From Asterias rubens (taxonomy: Eukaryota; Echinodermata; Asteroidea; Forcipulatida; Asteriidae): 64,000 nucleotides of DNA. Where the stretch lies: positions 26,657 through 90,656 of the forward strand of contig NW_022985737.1 of the NCBI RefSeq assembly GCF_902459465.1, read 5' to 3'. This document shows, one piece after another, positions 28,465 through 39,845 of this stretch. The notes beneath the pieces are model-generated. The model saw only the letters and a list, made by a program, of their open reading frames with translations. It ran no database searches and was not told the origin of the DNA. Position numbers and translations under genes: made by a program. Position 1 is the stretch's first letter, and every line of letters begins with the position of its first letter.

Positions 28465-29514
28465 TGGTGCAAACACTGTGTGAACGGGTGTAAAAACGTG
28501 GACTTACACACGTCCACACGGTGTTTATTTTTAAACAGTGTTGAAGAATGAGATGTCCCTTATAATGTTTTTAAAAAAAAAACCACTTACAAATGTCCAC
28601 AGAGTGACTGCAACACGGAGCTGTGTGGGCTGGGTGTTTCATAGTTTACATAAAATAATACTCAAACATAAAGCCATTTTTGGAAACGGATCTTTATAGC
28701 GTTAGGCTATGCACTTTTAATATGCATTGAATAACAAAAGTTATGGGAACATTTTTACAAAATATTAATAAATGCTTGCATAATTATGCGCTTGGCGCAT
28801 TGTTTCAAATTAGATTTATATAATATATTTATTTTGTACCTAAAAAAAATTGGTTAACCTTGATTTAGTATTATGACACGAATAAAACACATTAATTTCA
28901 CCTTCAAATCGTTAACCAAAAATTATAATACTCAACACATCAGAGTCTCACATCCATGTAACACACAGCTGGTAAAAAGGCGAAACAAAGGGTGCTTAGG
29001 TTGTACCATCTTTAGCGTCTTGCTTAAAACCACTTCATAAAATTTGCAACACGTCAGGAAAAAAAGAAGGAAATAAAAAGAAGCCAAAACCAAAAAGGAA
29101 AATAAAAGGATTGAACACAATTTGTTCACGTATAAATTTAAACTATGCAGTGTAATTACTCACAGACAGATAATTTAAACGTAAATAGAAATATTTATTG
29201 TCAAAACTGTTAGTTATTGGTAAAGTTTTTCTATTAACATATAACAGTGACTGCTCACACTAAGGACGTTAGTTTTTAAAACGCAGATTATTCAAATTAC
29301 CCCCCCCCCCCCATTTTCACACAGCTAATGTTCACAATAGCCAATACTACGATCAAACAAACTAAAATTCAGACAGGGGTTTACAAAACTTCGCGTCGAT
29401 TTATGAAAGACAAGACTGACAAAGTTACTTATGGTTCAGTCTATTTTTTGTTTCATTAACTATAAAGTAATAAACGACGAGGGAAACTTTTTTTTCCAAT
29501 TTTTATTTGAACAG
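28465..29514. other. No gene seen
   Basis: AT-rich sequence with a C tract at 29300-29312. No supported exon. Confidence 0.5.
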
Positions 29515-29625
29515 CGAAAGTTCAACTTTCTGAACCTGTGCCCTCCGGATTAATGTGTCACCACTCCAACTTTAGCTATCTAGCCCTAATGCTGGCAGTC
29601 TCCCTATGGTTTGTTAATTACTTGA
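29515..29625 (-). mobile_element. tRNA-derived SINE remnant (family 2)
   Basis: The minus strand reads GGGAGACTGCCAGCATTAGGGCTA, then CCGGAGGGCACAGGTTCAG, related to 18945-19070 and 29990-30085. The B box is degraded. Confidence 0.45.
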
Positions 29626-29989
29626 TATATAGACCATGTGAACTGTGTTTACAATAAGTGTGACCTTGTACATTCTTTGGGTATTCTGGCAGGCAAGATA
29701 CTGCACTCGTCAAATGGGAAAGTTGACATTTTGTGTCATAATTTCCACATAAATTCAAGAGTTTTTAAAGTAAAAGCTGGAGAAGTTTTGAGATGTGCCC
29801 CTTTTTCATATCAAAAGTTGATAAGAATTTGGACAGTGCAATCTCCATACAATGTAAGATTTTATGTTTTCTTCCATTGAGCTGTGTACAAATTGTGCCT
29901 GCAGGAAGTCCAGGCTCTATGGTTCTTTTGTAAACATATTGATGTCACAGGTCACATCGTCTATAGAAATAATGAAATGCATCCATATA

Positions 29990-30085
29990 ATGGCTGGTAG
30001 AGACTGCCAACATTTTTGACAAGGTAGCATCTCAGATGGTCGCAGGTTCAAATCCTACCATAGTAATGAAATTTGTATTTTAACC
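29990..30085 (+). mobile_element. tRNA-derived SINE remnant (family 2)
   Basis: GGTCGCAGGTTCAAATCCTACC contains a good B box (30045-30055) after GGTAGAGACTGCCAACATT, followed by AGTAATGAAATTTG. Confidence 0.5.
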
Positions 30086-31313
30086 ACAAATTTAAATTAA
30101 CTCTAACTGCTTAAACCAAAATAGTATTGAAGGTAAGTAGGATTGGAGTTACTGACGCTAAAAATCTTTTAACATATTATCTTTATAAATGTTTTTTTCT
30201 GTTTTTGCCTTTCTTTTTTACAAATATTTGGCAATGCCATTCTTTTCAACGCAATATTTGAAGCTCCCTTAACAAAAATTGCACTATTCTTTAATAAACA
30301 GAAAACTTAAATAATCCAATGCGTAATGCATTCCAATAATGCCAATTTTGTACTAAACTCTCGCGTTTGTAATAAGGTTTTAAGATCTTTATAATTAGCA
30401 AAAGAACCAGAGAGGTCTGTTTGCCCCTTATGTTCACCTTTGCCACCATGTTTGTTTTATGTTCAGCATACACACAATCACACAGGCATGTTTATGGTGC
30501 AGACCGAGGACTTCTCTTTGTTCTCCCATTGTTTTGTCATAGTTTATTTTTCAGATGTCCCCATTGGTTTTGTACACAAAATCTGCCCCCGGCGTGAATT
30601 TTTCCCTGATCCCTTTTGTTAAAGTCCCTGGTTATCAACAGTAGACATGCCCACATACACACACTGTTTAAACTTGTATTATTGAAGGACGCACTTCCAC
30701 GTTCACGATTTCTTTGGGAGTCAACATCTTTGTCTGCAAAATTGACCCCCCCCCCCCCCAATTGGTGGACAGGACAGGGGATTGAAGTGCGCTGAGCACT
30801 GTGCAAGGGTCAACAAAGATCCATGACAACCCGCCAAAATAACAACTCTTAACCCAGATGCTTCATTCCTCCCCCCTCCCCCCGCAGCAAGCCCGACATC
30901 CTCATGCATGCTCCTCGCAAGTGTGTTGAGGAAGCAAGTTTGGATACCAGACTCATTTGCACACTCATTAACAATGTTGTTATTAGACTAGAGCTCTCGT
31001 TTTCATAAACCTCTGATAAAGTTCATATCTGTAAATAATTTTAAACAAAATAATAACGGGTTCATTTACAATGCGGTTCTTCTTTCAAATATATACGGAC
31101 AGCTTCCTAAGACCAGTAAGCCCTCAACTCCCCTAAACAGTTTTCTGACGTCATAACTGATTGACATCACAACCAACACAATGACTGTTGGGTGTATTTT
31201 GATCTGGGAAAATAAAGCGAACAAAGTACCCGGTAAAGCAACAAGAAAATTCAGGGAGAAAATGAAGAAGAAAATAAGTACTATGAAAGCAAAACACCAT
31301 GACAGTATCGTCC
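30086..31313. other. No gene seen
   Basis: AT-rich sequence with a C tract at 30746-30759. No supported exon. Confidence 0.5.
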
Positions 31314-31511
31314 TGGGCCCATTTTTAAAAAGCCTGTTAGCACAAAAAACTCGCCAAACACAGAGTTTGCTTAGCAGAATCATGTTACCATCTCAAATTA
31401 CATTAAGTTTGCATTGTTGTGGCTCTGGTGCATGACTCAACTTTTGCTTAGCCAATAAACTCGTCAAGCAGTGTTTTCTGCTTTAACACCTTTATGAAAC
31501 TTGGCCCCCAG
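31314..31511 (+). mobile_element. Family Q element
   Basis: CTGGGCCCATTTTTAAAAAGCC to CTTTATGAAACTTGGCCCCCAG, with inverted GCTTAGCA segments. It lies 176 bp beyond the stop codon of ligand gene 2. Confidence 0.8.
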
Positions 31512-31687
31512 GATGCCGTGCCTCTTTGAGAGATATGGCGCAGGAGAAGTGACCTATGACCCCACGTTTCAAAGTTTCATCCGACCTCCTTTGATCGGAT
31601 GTGATTTGACGATGAAAAATGCGTCACACGAAGACGACAGCACCGAGCTACAAAAAAGTAATAAATAGTGGAAGCCTACGGCATATT

Positions 31688-32427
31688 TTACATACATGCA
31701 CAACTCTCTGTGATCATATTTTGCAATAGTTTCTTATAGATGTACCCTTCGTTGTCATAATACAGGAGCACCAGTGGCTTAGTGACGAGAGGCGCGCAAC
31801 AGGGCACGATAGAGAGTCCTCTATCGATGTTCTGGTTCCTTACGGTCGTCATGACGTAGGTGTGCGCGTAACCTTGAGCTACGTTGTCGTCACACGAGCC
31901 CCTGCAATAGTTAGCCGAGTAACCCTTCGGCTCTATGATCCAGTCCCATTTGAGTTCTGCAAACGAGACGTAGAATATCTCCTTACAGCACTGGGTCTCG
32001 TTCGGTGGGCAGATGACTGAACGAGGTCTGCGCTGGCGCCTCACCCCCTTCCCCAGGACCAAGAAGGGGCGGCGCCCCGGCTTCATGTCCACGGGGTTGC
32101 CGGTCGCACGGCAGGTCGCGCACGTGACTTCGAAAAGATAGGACCGCTTTGCGTGTACCACCATTCTCCTGACGGCGTGTGTCAAGTCTAGTGTGACCCA
32201 GTCTGCTTTGTACTCCACTGTACTCGTATGCAGAACGGTGTGGCGAGCGTGGCGACCGTTGCTAATGTGGGACACCACCAACGTCCGGTTTTGGTCAATT
32301 TCCTGTGCACTATTTCTGAGGTGAATCCATAGCTTGGCCGAAACGATGTTTTCTTCCAGGTTATTAGCGGAGATTTCAAAACTGAAGCAACCAACGGAAT
32401 CCTTCTTGCGTGGACAAGCACCCAGAC
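31688..32427 (-). CDS. Ligand gene 2, coding exon 2
   Basis: Acceptor ttgaaactattag on the minus strand. The exon enters in phase 1 as (G)LGACPRKKDSVGCFSFEIS and runs without interruption through AKLWIHL, EYKADWVTLDL, RPFLVLGKG, the furin site and the mature ligand to TAA. The intron that splits the equivalent part of ligand gene 1 is absent. Confidence 0.92.
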
Positions 32428-35400
32428 CTAATAGTTTCAAGAAAAAGGGAAAAGAAGAAGAAGAAATTAAGAAAAGAGATTTTTCATAAAAAGTTGCGTA
32501 CAGTATGGTGTACTCAACGGGTGTACTATACGGCTTTCCCCTGTTAGGGATTTTTTTTAAGTTACGTACGGGCGTTATGGGGGAAGTCCCATTGCGGTGG
32601 CCATTTCTAAAATGTCCAGGGGTCAGAAATGACACGCATCCCTTATCCATGGTTCAGAAAGACGTTTAGATAACCCTGACCTGGGAACGAGCCCAGATTC
32701 ACTTTACCAGGTCAGGCTGTGAAGGTCATCTTAAGCTGAGTCAGATATAAGAACTTGATTTCTATGAACACTCATCGATAAATAACGTTGTATTTAGACC
32801 CTTTGCAGTGGCCGCCACCTTTCATCCATAAATGTGCACGCGTGAAGGCTATCAGTGGCTGCGAGAGCGGAGTGCAACACGTACACGCGTGCGGTGTTCC
32901 ATTGTTTGACATCAAAGATGGCGTCAATGTCGTCATGCGCAATCCATAGCATTACCACCTTTCCAAACCATAACAGCCCGACACGTGACGAAAGCCTTAT
33001 TATTCATTACTCAATCTTTGGACTCAGTTTTGAGTTTCCGAGTCCTACCGTCGATTTCACAAAACTCTTCCTAACTTAAGACTAATCTTAGGACTTAGGA
33101 CGAGTCCCAACCCTGCACTGTAGCATGCAGACCTTAAAGATAATCCTAAGTTAAGACGGGTTACTCTTCCTAACTCGAGATAAGACGAGTCCTTACTCTT
33201 TGTGAAATCGACGGCTGCATCCTAAAGTTACTCTTGGAACAAATTCCATCAAAAACATCCCGTTTGGTGGCAATTAGATATTCTGTTCCCCAACGCAGCG
33301 ACTTTTCCGATAGCGCGCCCTCTTTTGAATCAACCTCCTCATGCTCATGTTAATTTCCCGTAATGGTGGACTGTGTCTCACGGGACACATTCCCTTATGG
33401 ACACCAGTGGGTTTTGACAGAAGGATCAAGAGTTTAAAAGTTCAGGAGGTGAACTCTCTTTGGATATAGTGTAGGCCTATATTAATACAAAGTGTAACCC
33501 CTACGCATGATTAATGCGTATGTGGTACACTTTAATGGTTTGATTACCGAGATTCAGAGACCTTTTCGCACTAGGCCTACCCATCGCGCAAGCGCTAATT
33601 CTTGAATAAGTTGCATGCTGGTATTGGATCGCTAGCTAGACCAACATGCACGTCATTCCACGCATGAGGCCACTAAATAATTATCTTTGCGTTAATACCA
33701 TTAATCCTTTTCCCATTGGTTTGTATTAAACAGTTTGCAACAGCTAACACTAACTTTTGAATATCATGTAAACTGGAACTTTACAATAATACAAATTGGG
33801 AACCTAATAGTGAAATTAATCATTAGAAATAATGACAAACCCTCTTGCATGGGTGGGTAAAGGTATCACAGGTATCGTTTTGGGGACCAAAATGATAAAA
33901 TTATGAATAATATCCTTAAGAGTGCGGCAGCAATTAAATGACATGCTTACGAGTAATACTTTCCATTGCTTTCCCAAATAAAGTTTTGAAACACAAAATA
34001 TATCAGCGTCGGTATTGCAGCCCCTAACAGAACCTGTGTTTGCACACGCATTTCCTCGTTCAACAATACTCTTTCACAGAATTACAAATTTTGTCAAAAC
34101 CTTCAGTCTTTGCAAAAAATAATACAAGATGTAAAAGGCAGATCAAATTTTGTCCGCAAACACAAATCACCAAATCGTTTGTATCTCAGTGCGATTCCTT
34201 TATGGGCTTCTCGGCACTCGTTGGAGACGTCAGTTTGTGTTAGAAGTGGGCGTGGCATTACAATAGAGTTACGTCACACTTTTACATTCAGGGTAAACAA
34301 CTATGTATTGTGTATAATTCATGTCTTATCCCTCCACTGCTTTGCCCCCTCCCGCACCCGATGCTCCTCATGTGTCTTGCCCCCTCACGTGTCTTGCCCC
34401 GCCCAACAACTTGCCCTCACTCAATTAAAGGTTAAAAGAACTGTGCCAAGGACCATGGACAAGTTAAGTGTGTGTCAAGTAGGCCCCACTAACCTGTACA
34501 TGGACTTCTGTGTAATAACTACTCACAAGTTATTAATTCAGACTAAACACAAGTCTATTAAAATAAGTAGAATTATCATGACAGAGCCATTTGGCCTTTT
34601 TTAACCAAAATCGAGTTTGCAAAGGCAAGGTCTGACAATTTTTGTGTGCAAACTGTGTGGTTTAGTATCTACTTCTGCTACAAGGAACACGACCAAAGAT
34701 GACAGCCTGTCCATCAAGTACGTTTCGTGTCAGTACCGATAACAACAACAGGCAACGTATTAAAACACCACACCATGAATCTATGTTCCGTATAATATAA
34801 TAATTAATATCAAACCCAGCAAGTATTTTTTTTTATTTTACTGCGACACGTCAGAAACCTCCCGGTGAGGCACCCAAGTCGGAAGACCATGAACTTTGCG
34901 GAATCCCGACCTAAATAATTGGTGGCTGTGGGGTCAGAAGATCATCCGAGCAGTCCCTCGCGTGCCACTTACATTTTTTAGTTTGTCTATAGGAGATCGT
35001 GATTTATTCTTAAATGTCAAGTCCGTGGAATGTCCTTGATGGAATGCATCATTCTTTTCCCTCTTGTTATAAGAAAAAAGGTGAATTTGTGTTGTACTTC
35101 ATTTTTTTTTTTTTAAGTCTACTTATCAGCTATGCAACATGGAGCTATAGGCCTCCATACGAAACTCAATGCATTTTTGTTATGTGCCAGCGAGTTTCTG
35201 CTTTAATTCTGTATCTTTAATTATGTTCATGCTTGTTGATATGCTTGTTGATACAAGAACAATTTCTCTTGAAATGTTGTAACTGATAAATAAAGTTCAG
35301 GTGCACTTGTATTGTACGAACGCAGTACCTTGATGTGGTTGTACCGGTATCAACAGAGCTCCAATTCCCGAATGCTATACACTTTGTCTAAAACAGTTCA

Positions 35401-37031
35401 AGATTTTTGAAATGAATTGAGCTATAGTGTGGGTAGTTGGAGTTTTATAAGATAAATATTTTATGTCACGTAATACATGTGTTAGGTTAAAGCATCAAGC
35501 TTTCAAACTATTGCAAAAAAATACATATACACGAAGAAAAAGAAGAACAAAACATTTACCAGGTCTTTACTTTGTATTACGCAATGAAGATATTAAATAT
35601 TAATATCGCACCTGGGTATAAGGTTAATATTTTAATACGACTGCGTCATGATATTAATTACGTAAGATTTGATTGTGGCGCGTGTGTCCCAGGGTTCAAG
35701 ATCCAAGCCATACAATGGGGATACCCCAATAAAGCTGATGCATTGTACTCGCGTTTTTCCGAAGGCATTTGCCCTTTGTACCTTATGATATTACATTGTT
35801 AATCGTCAGAGTCTACAGACGCTACTGGTATATAGTTGGCTATACCACGTGCCATTGTTGTATAGTGTGGATCAGTTATAGTATACCGGCTTGCCATTAT
35901 CTCAATCAATGGTGTGCCTATACTGCAGACAACAATTGGTGTCTGATCAAAGGTCACACAGTAAAGTTTGACATGTATTTTTTTTTTTTTTCTTTTTTGG
36001 TCAAAGACACATTTTTTACTCAAATTTGTCGGTTGTTTGGTAATGAGAAATGTAGTTTATCGAGAAAGGGTTTTGTTTCTATCTTCCTTACCTTCTTGTG
36101 CTGTAATGATCACTTGGCTTGTGTCTTCATAATTGTCTTGAATCTCATTAAGCTCATCTTCCTCCCAGTTGTCTTCATTCACGTCTTCGCCCCCATCTTC
36201 GTAACCCATCCCTAAGTCCGTGTCCCCACTGGCCGCCATCCGTCCCCTGGCCAGGGGCTCGGGTATGTCCACGCTGCCAGCGCTCACATTCGGCGCCCGC
36301 TCCAGCTTAAGTTTACTCAGAATCTGCATCTTTATTTTCTCAAGACGCAAGAGACGTAGTCTCTCTGGTGGCAGTTTCTCGAGTTCCTGTTTTCTCCTGA
36401 CGCAGTCTGGACAGTAGTCGCTGTCCCCTCCTCCGGACTGTTTCTCCTCACCACCACCGGAACTCGCTCGGACATTGGTCTGGACGATTTGCTCAGACCC
36501 TGAGCCCTCTGCTGAATTAGCAAAACTTTCAACCGTTTTTGCGAGAAATCCCGAGCCTGCAACGGGGATGCCACCCGTCTCTCCGACGGTGTAAACGGTG
36601 TGTTCGGACGCCGGCGGCTGCTCGCTAGATGTGTTCCCTGCCTCCCTCTCTATCCTCATCGAATCGTCGAGAAGGACTTCGGTCTTTTTAGCACTTCGTC
36701 TGTCTCTGTCTAAATTTCTTTGGCTGTTTGTTTCTGAATCTTTGGTTTCTTGGAAAAATTTTGTAAGCAGCTGGTTATTTTCTATTGCGACTACTAATGA
36801 AGATGATGATGATAATTTGGAATTTGACTCTTGCAAGAGTGTCCTATGTTGTGCGTTTGAGGCTGTGATGGGCGGTGAGGCTCCCCGCTGCTGGTGTCCC
36901 GCCGGTGACTGCGGCGTCTTTAACGGCACCATAGCACACTCCACCATGCTGCAGTAGCAGCAAGCCAGACACATCACTACAAAGGTGAGGAAAAGTCTCA
37001 AATAAAGATTTGTTCTTGACAAACCAACCAT
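31688..37031 (-). CDS. Activin/inhibin-beta-like TGF-beta ligand precursor, two exons
   Basis: Join of 36092-37031 and 31688-32427 on the minus strand: 559 residues. The N-terminus LYLRLFLTFVVMCLACCYC is a signal peptide. The propeptide has an activin/GDF8-11-type CPDC (207-210) followed by the helix LRLEKIKMQILSKLKLERAP. Exon 1 ends TSQVIITAQE, as in inhibin beta chains. RRQRRPR (443-449) is the furin site, releasing 110 residues. The mature domain has the activin signatures WDWIIEPKGYSANYC, VPCCAP, LLYYDNEG and QNMITESCAC, nine cysteines, and a glycosylation sequon NET near its N-terminus. One intron, as in vertebrate inhibin beta genes, supports an activin over a myostatin assignment. The penultimate motif is CAC rather than CGC. 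A receptor-binding dimer acting through Smad2/3-type signalling is expected from the family. Confidence 0.92.
33048..33214. mobile_element. Family F element, complete, in the intron of ligand gene 2
   Basis: The ends CCGTCGATTTCACAAA and TTTGTGAAATCGACGG are perfect inverted complements. Inside are CCTAACTTAAGACTAATC and GATAAGACGAGTCCTTACTC. A 167-bp MITE-like unit. Confidence 0.85.
33215..36091. other. Intron of ligand gene 2, no gene seen
   Basis: AT-rich intronic sequence. Open frames of up to 164 codons (for example 34110-34604) show no recognisable protein features. Confidence 0.6.
36092..37031 (-). CDS. Ligand gene 2, coding exon 1
   Basis: The start is the ATG at 37029-37031 in the strong context ATCATGG. 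The frame remains open upstream to a GTG at 37052, but no other ATG precedes it. Encodes signal peptide, Ser-rich propeptide, CPDC and helix, plus an acidic tail (EDGGEDVNEDNWEEDE). Donor GAAG|gtaagg, phase 1. A good donor sequence CAG|GTAAGA also lies 14 bp upstream of the ATG and might be used in the leader. Confidence 0.9.
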
Positions 37032-37235
37032 GATGTTTGTCTTACCTGACACTCATCAGAGAGCTGCCGACTGCCACCGCGGTAAGCTAGCTGGCCGTGG
37101 GATGTTCGCTCACATCAGGCAAGACCTGTTGGTTTGGAATGCGCGAGCTGACGGTGCTCGGCGTGCAGAGGGTGGCGATGGCACTGTCAGCTGGACCATA
37201 CTGTTGCAATTATCTCATTGCGTCTGGCTCCTGTA

Positions 37236-37250
37236 CGTGTATATAGATAA
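37236..37250 (-). promoter_or_regulatory. Possible TATA element of ligand gene 2
   Basis: The minus strand reads TTTATCTATATACACG about 210 bp upstream of the start codon, with TGACATCAC (CRE-like) just upstream of that. Position and sequence are suitable, but nothing else supports it. Confidence 0.25.
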
Positions 37251-37819
37251 ACCGCTATGTTGTGATGTCACCCACTGACCAATCACTGGGAGCGATCACT
37301 TTTGACAGTTGACTCATGAGTTTGGATAGGTGTGTTTTTTCCCTTCCCGTAGCTGCGTAGTTATGTGGCGACCAGTCCTGTTAGCGAGACAACACAGCGT
37401 GACAAACAGTGTCGCAGTGGATAGGCTGTACTTAATTTAGTTGGCTAACGTAACCCAGTGATCTTCCCGTCAAGTATAATGGACATAGGAAAACAAAATG
37501 GCAAACGATTTTCACACCTCACTACGACGGTATCGTTCATCAACGCCAACACATTTTTTACTGCGCTATTTGCTTACATAAATTTGACGTCGCCCACGTC
37601 TTCATCTTCATCATTGTTTTTATTTCCAGAGCAGCATGAAATTATGAGCCATTTTCCCTGGTCCAAGTAACGTACACAAACAAATAAACAAATAAATTTG
37701 TTAATTAGGAGATCATGTGACGTGTTCGTTGTTGATTGATCGATTGTATTGGTGGACTAGGATGGATTTATTGGCTGATATTTTGCGGTGCCTTGGAAGG
37801 TTGTTTTAGAGTGTTTGGT

Positions 37820-38013
37820 GGTGGTTGGTTGGTTGGCTGGTCGGTTAGTTTATTGGTTGGTTGGTTGGTTGTTTGTTTGCCTGGTTTGTTTGTTTGTTGG
37901 TTGGTTGGTTGGTTGTTTGTTTGTTTGTTTGTTTGTTTGTTTGGTTGGTTGGTTGGTTGGTTGGTTGGTAGGTTATTTGTTTGTTTGTTTGTTTTTTTGT
38001 TTGTTTTTTTGTT

Positions 38014-38079
<66 letters not shown>

Positions 38080-38152
38080 CCTGTCTGTCTGTCTGTCTGT
38101 TTGTTTGTTTGTGTGTTTGTTTGTTTTTTGTTTTGTTTTTGTTTTTTGTGTG
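37820..38152 (+). repeat. Compound tetranucleotide array (GGTT, TTTG, CTGT)
   Basis: About 330 bp of tetranucleotides: GGTT-rich blocks, TTTG blocks, then about 20 uninterrupted CTGT units (38021-38100), then TTTG again. It lies about 0.8 kb upstream of the start codon of ligand gene 2. The 125-141 codon frames across it are artefacts. Confidence 0.95.
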
Positions 38153-38863
38153 GTTAGTTAGCTAAAGCTCAAATGTCGTTTTCAGATCCATCACAACTCA
38201 TCAAAACAAAAACCACAGCGTGACACCATCTGGCGTAACGACTTAAGAATCATGATTTCCACGATAACTTAAACAGCCGACCAAAACCTTTCAAGTTTGA
38301 TAATATACTGTCCATTCGGCGGATCTGATAAAGAACCCGTAAGTTTAAATATCAGGCCAGTAACAACTCAAAACAACAAAATCAGGCCAATTTTACACCA
38401 AACATTCTTCAAGGACTTGCAAATAAACCCTTATATTTATTTAGAAAAAAATTGTATTTTATTAAAAGACTCACATACAACCGCAAAATGGTGTGCCTTA
38501 CATTTTTGACGGCAACAATGCATTGTAAACCTACGCAGATCATTGTGTACACAAAGTTTGGAAAACATCGTTTCCAACGGCACCCGACTGCGGAAACACA
38601 AATGTTTTCTTACGGAAAACAATGTATTTTTATTCGCCCACTCAGCTATCCGGAAAAGGTTATGTCTATATATATATATTTGTAAATCTAAAATAGATCT
38701 ATTTTTACTTTACTAAAGCAAACAGAAGCTATGACCTTTTTACCCACAATGAAACACTACGATAGTATTTGAGGCAAAATGTTTGGGGTAAAAGTACAAA
38801 GGTTTTAGACACGCCGTTTAGTCAAGCCGTTTAGTAATACTCACAAGAACAGTTGTGTGAGGA

Positions 38864-39213
38864 GTTAAAGGCAGTGGACAAAATAATTATCAGCACAAAA
38901 CCTCACTTGGTAATGAGTAATGGGGAGAGGTTGATAGTATAAAACAGTGTGAGAAACGGCTCAATCTGAAGTGAAGTAGTTTTCGAGAAAGAAGTAATCT
39001 TCCAAGAGTTTGATTTTGAGGTCTCGAAATCAAGCATCTAAAAGCACACAACATCGTGTGACAAGGGTATTTTTTATTTCATTCATATCTCACAACTTTG
39101 TAAACAATTGAGCTCAAATTTTCACAAGCTTGTTATTTTATGCATATGTTTAGATACACTAAGTGAGAAGACTGGTCTTTGACAACTACCAATATAGTGT
39201 TCAGAGTCTATTG
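38864..39213 (-). mobile_element. Family M element
   Basis: TTAAAGGCAGTGGACAAAATAATT to GACTGGTCTTTGACAACTACCAAT. One arm of the central hairpin (GAGGTCTCGAAATCAAGC) is present. Confidence 0.85.
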
Positions 39214-39358
39214 CTATATACTTTCGAAATAAAGTGGGTTGTTTCAGTTCGGTATTTCTACAATAATGTTTCTCATTGAGCTTTTTCAATAGATGACTGT
39301 TTTGCTGTAATTTAGTTTCATTTGGGTTATTAAAGTAGGTCAGTAGGTCACACAAGAG

Positions 39359-39845
39359 TAAAGGCACTGGGGTGGATTTCACAAAGAGTTAGGACTATTC
39401 TTATCTCGAGTTAGGACCAGTTACTCGTCATAACTTAGGACTATCCATGCAATTTGTATATCTCATAGGACTATAGTCGTTAGAACTGGTCCTAACTCGT
39501 TGTGAAATCGACCCCTGGACACCTTTGGTATAGTTGTCAACGACCAATATTCTCACTTGATGAAACCTAATATTATGTATAAAATAACAAATCTGTGAAA
39601 GTATTGACTCAATTTTGGTCATCGAAATGAAAAACACCCTTGTTGCTCAAAAAATGTGTGTGCTTTTAGATGCATGATAAAAGGCTTAAGGTCTGAAGTA
39701 TCTCATTATTTGAGTGAGAAATTACTTCTTCCTCAAAAACTACAATACTTCAGAGGGAGCCGTTTCTCACAATCTTTTACAACATCAGTAGCTCTCCATC
39801 GCTCGTTAAAAATAAATTGTTATGCTAGAAATTATTTTAGGACGA
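39359..39845 (+). mobile_element. Family M element interrupted by family F
   Basis: TAAAGGCACTGG, then the family F insertion, then ACACCTTTGGTATAGTTGTCAACGACC and the rest of a second-subfamily M copy (GATAAAAGGCTTAAGG, GAGGGAGCCGTTTCTCAC). CTGG occurs on both sides of the insertion. Confidence 0.85.
39371..39516. mobile_element. Family F element nested in family M
   Basis: GGTGGATTTCACAAAGAGTTAGGAC and its inverted counterpart GTCCTAACTCGTTGTGAAATCGACCC bound a 146-bp unit placed inside the left terminus of an M element. Confidence 0.87.

Noticed and set aside
34110-34604. 164-codon plus-strand frame
   Set aside because: It lies inside the intron of ligand gene 2, has an unremarkable composition and no recognised motif.
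31688-37031. Assignment of ligand gene 2 to myostatin/GDF11
   Set aside because: The propeptide helix fits, but the mature domain (QNMITESC, LLYYDNEG) and the single intron fit activin/inhibin beta better.
37032-37052. Upstream in-frame extension of ligand gene 2 to position 37052
   Set aside because: The first codon there is GTG; the ATG at 37029-37031 has a strong context and leads directly into a signal peptide.
37736-38165. 125-141 codon frames rich in VCLSVCLSVCL
   Set aside because: They translate the tetranucleotide array and have no complexity.
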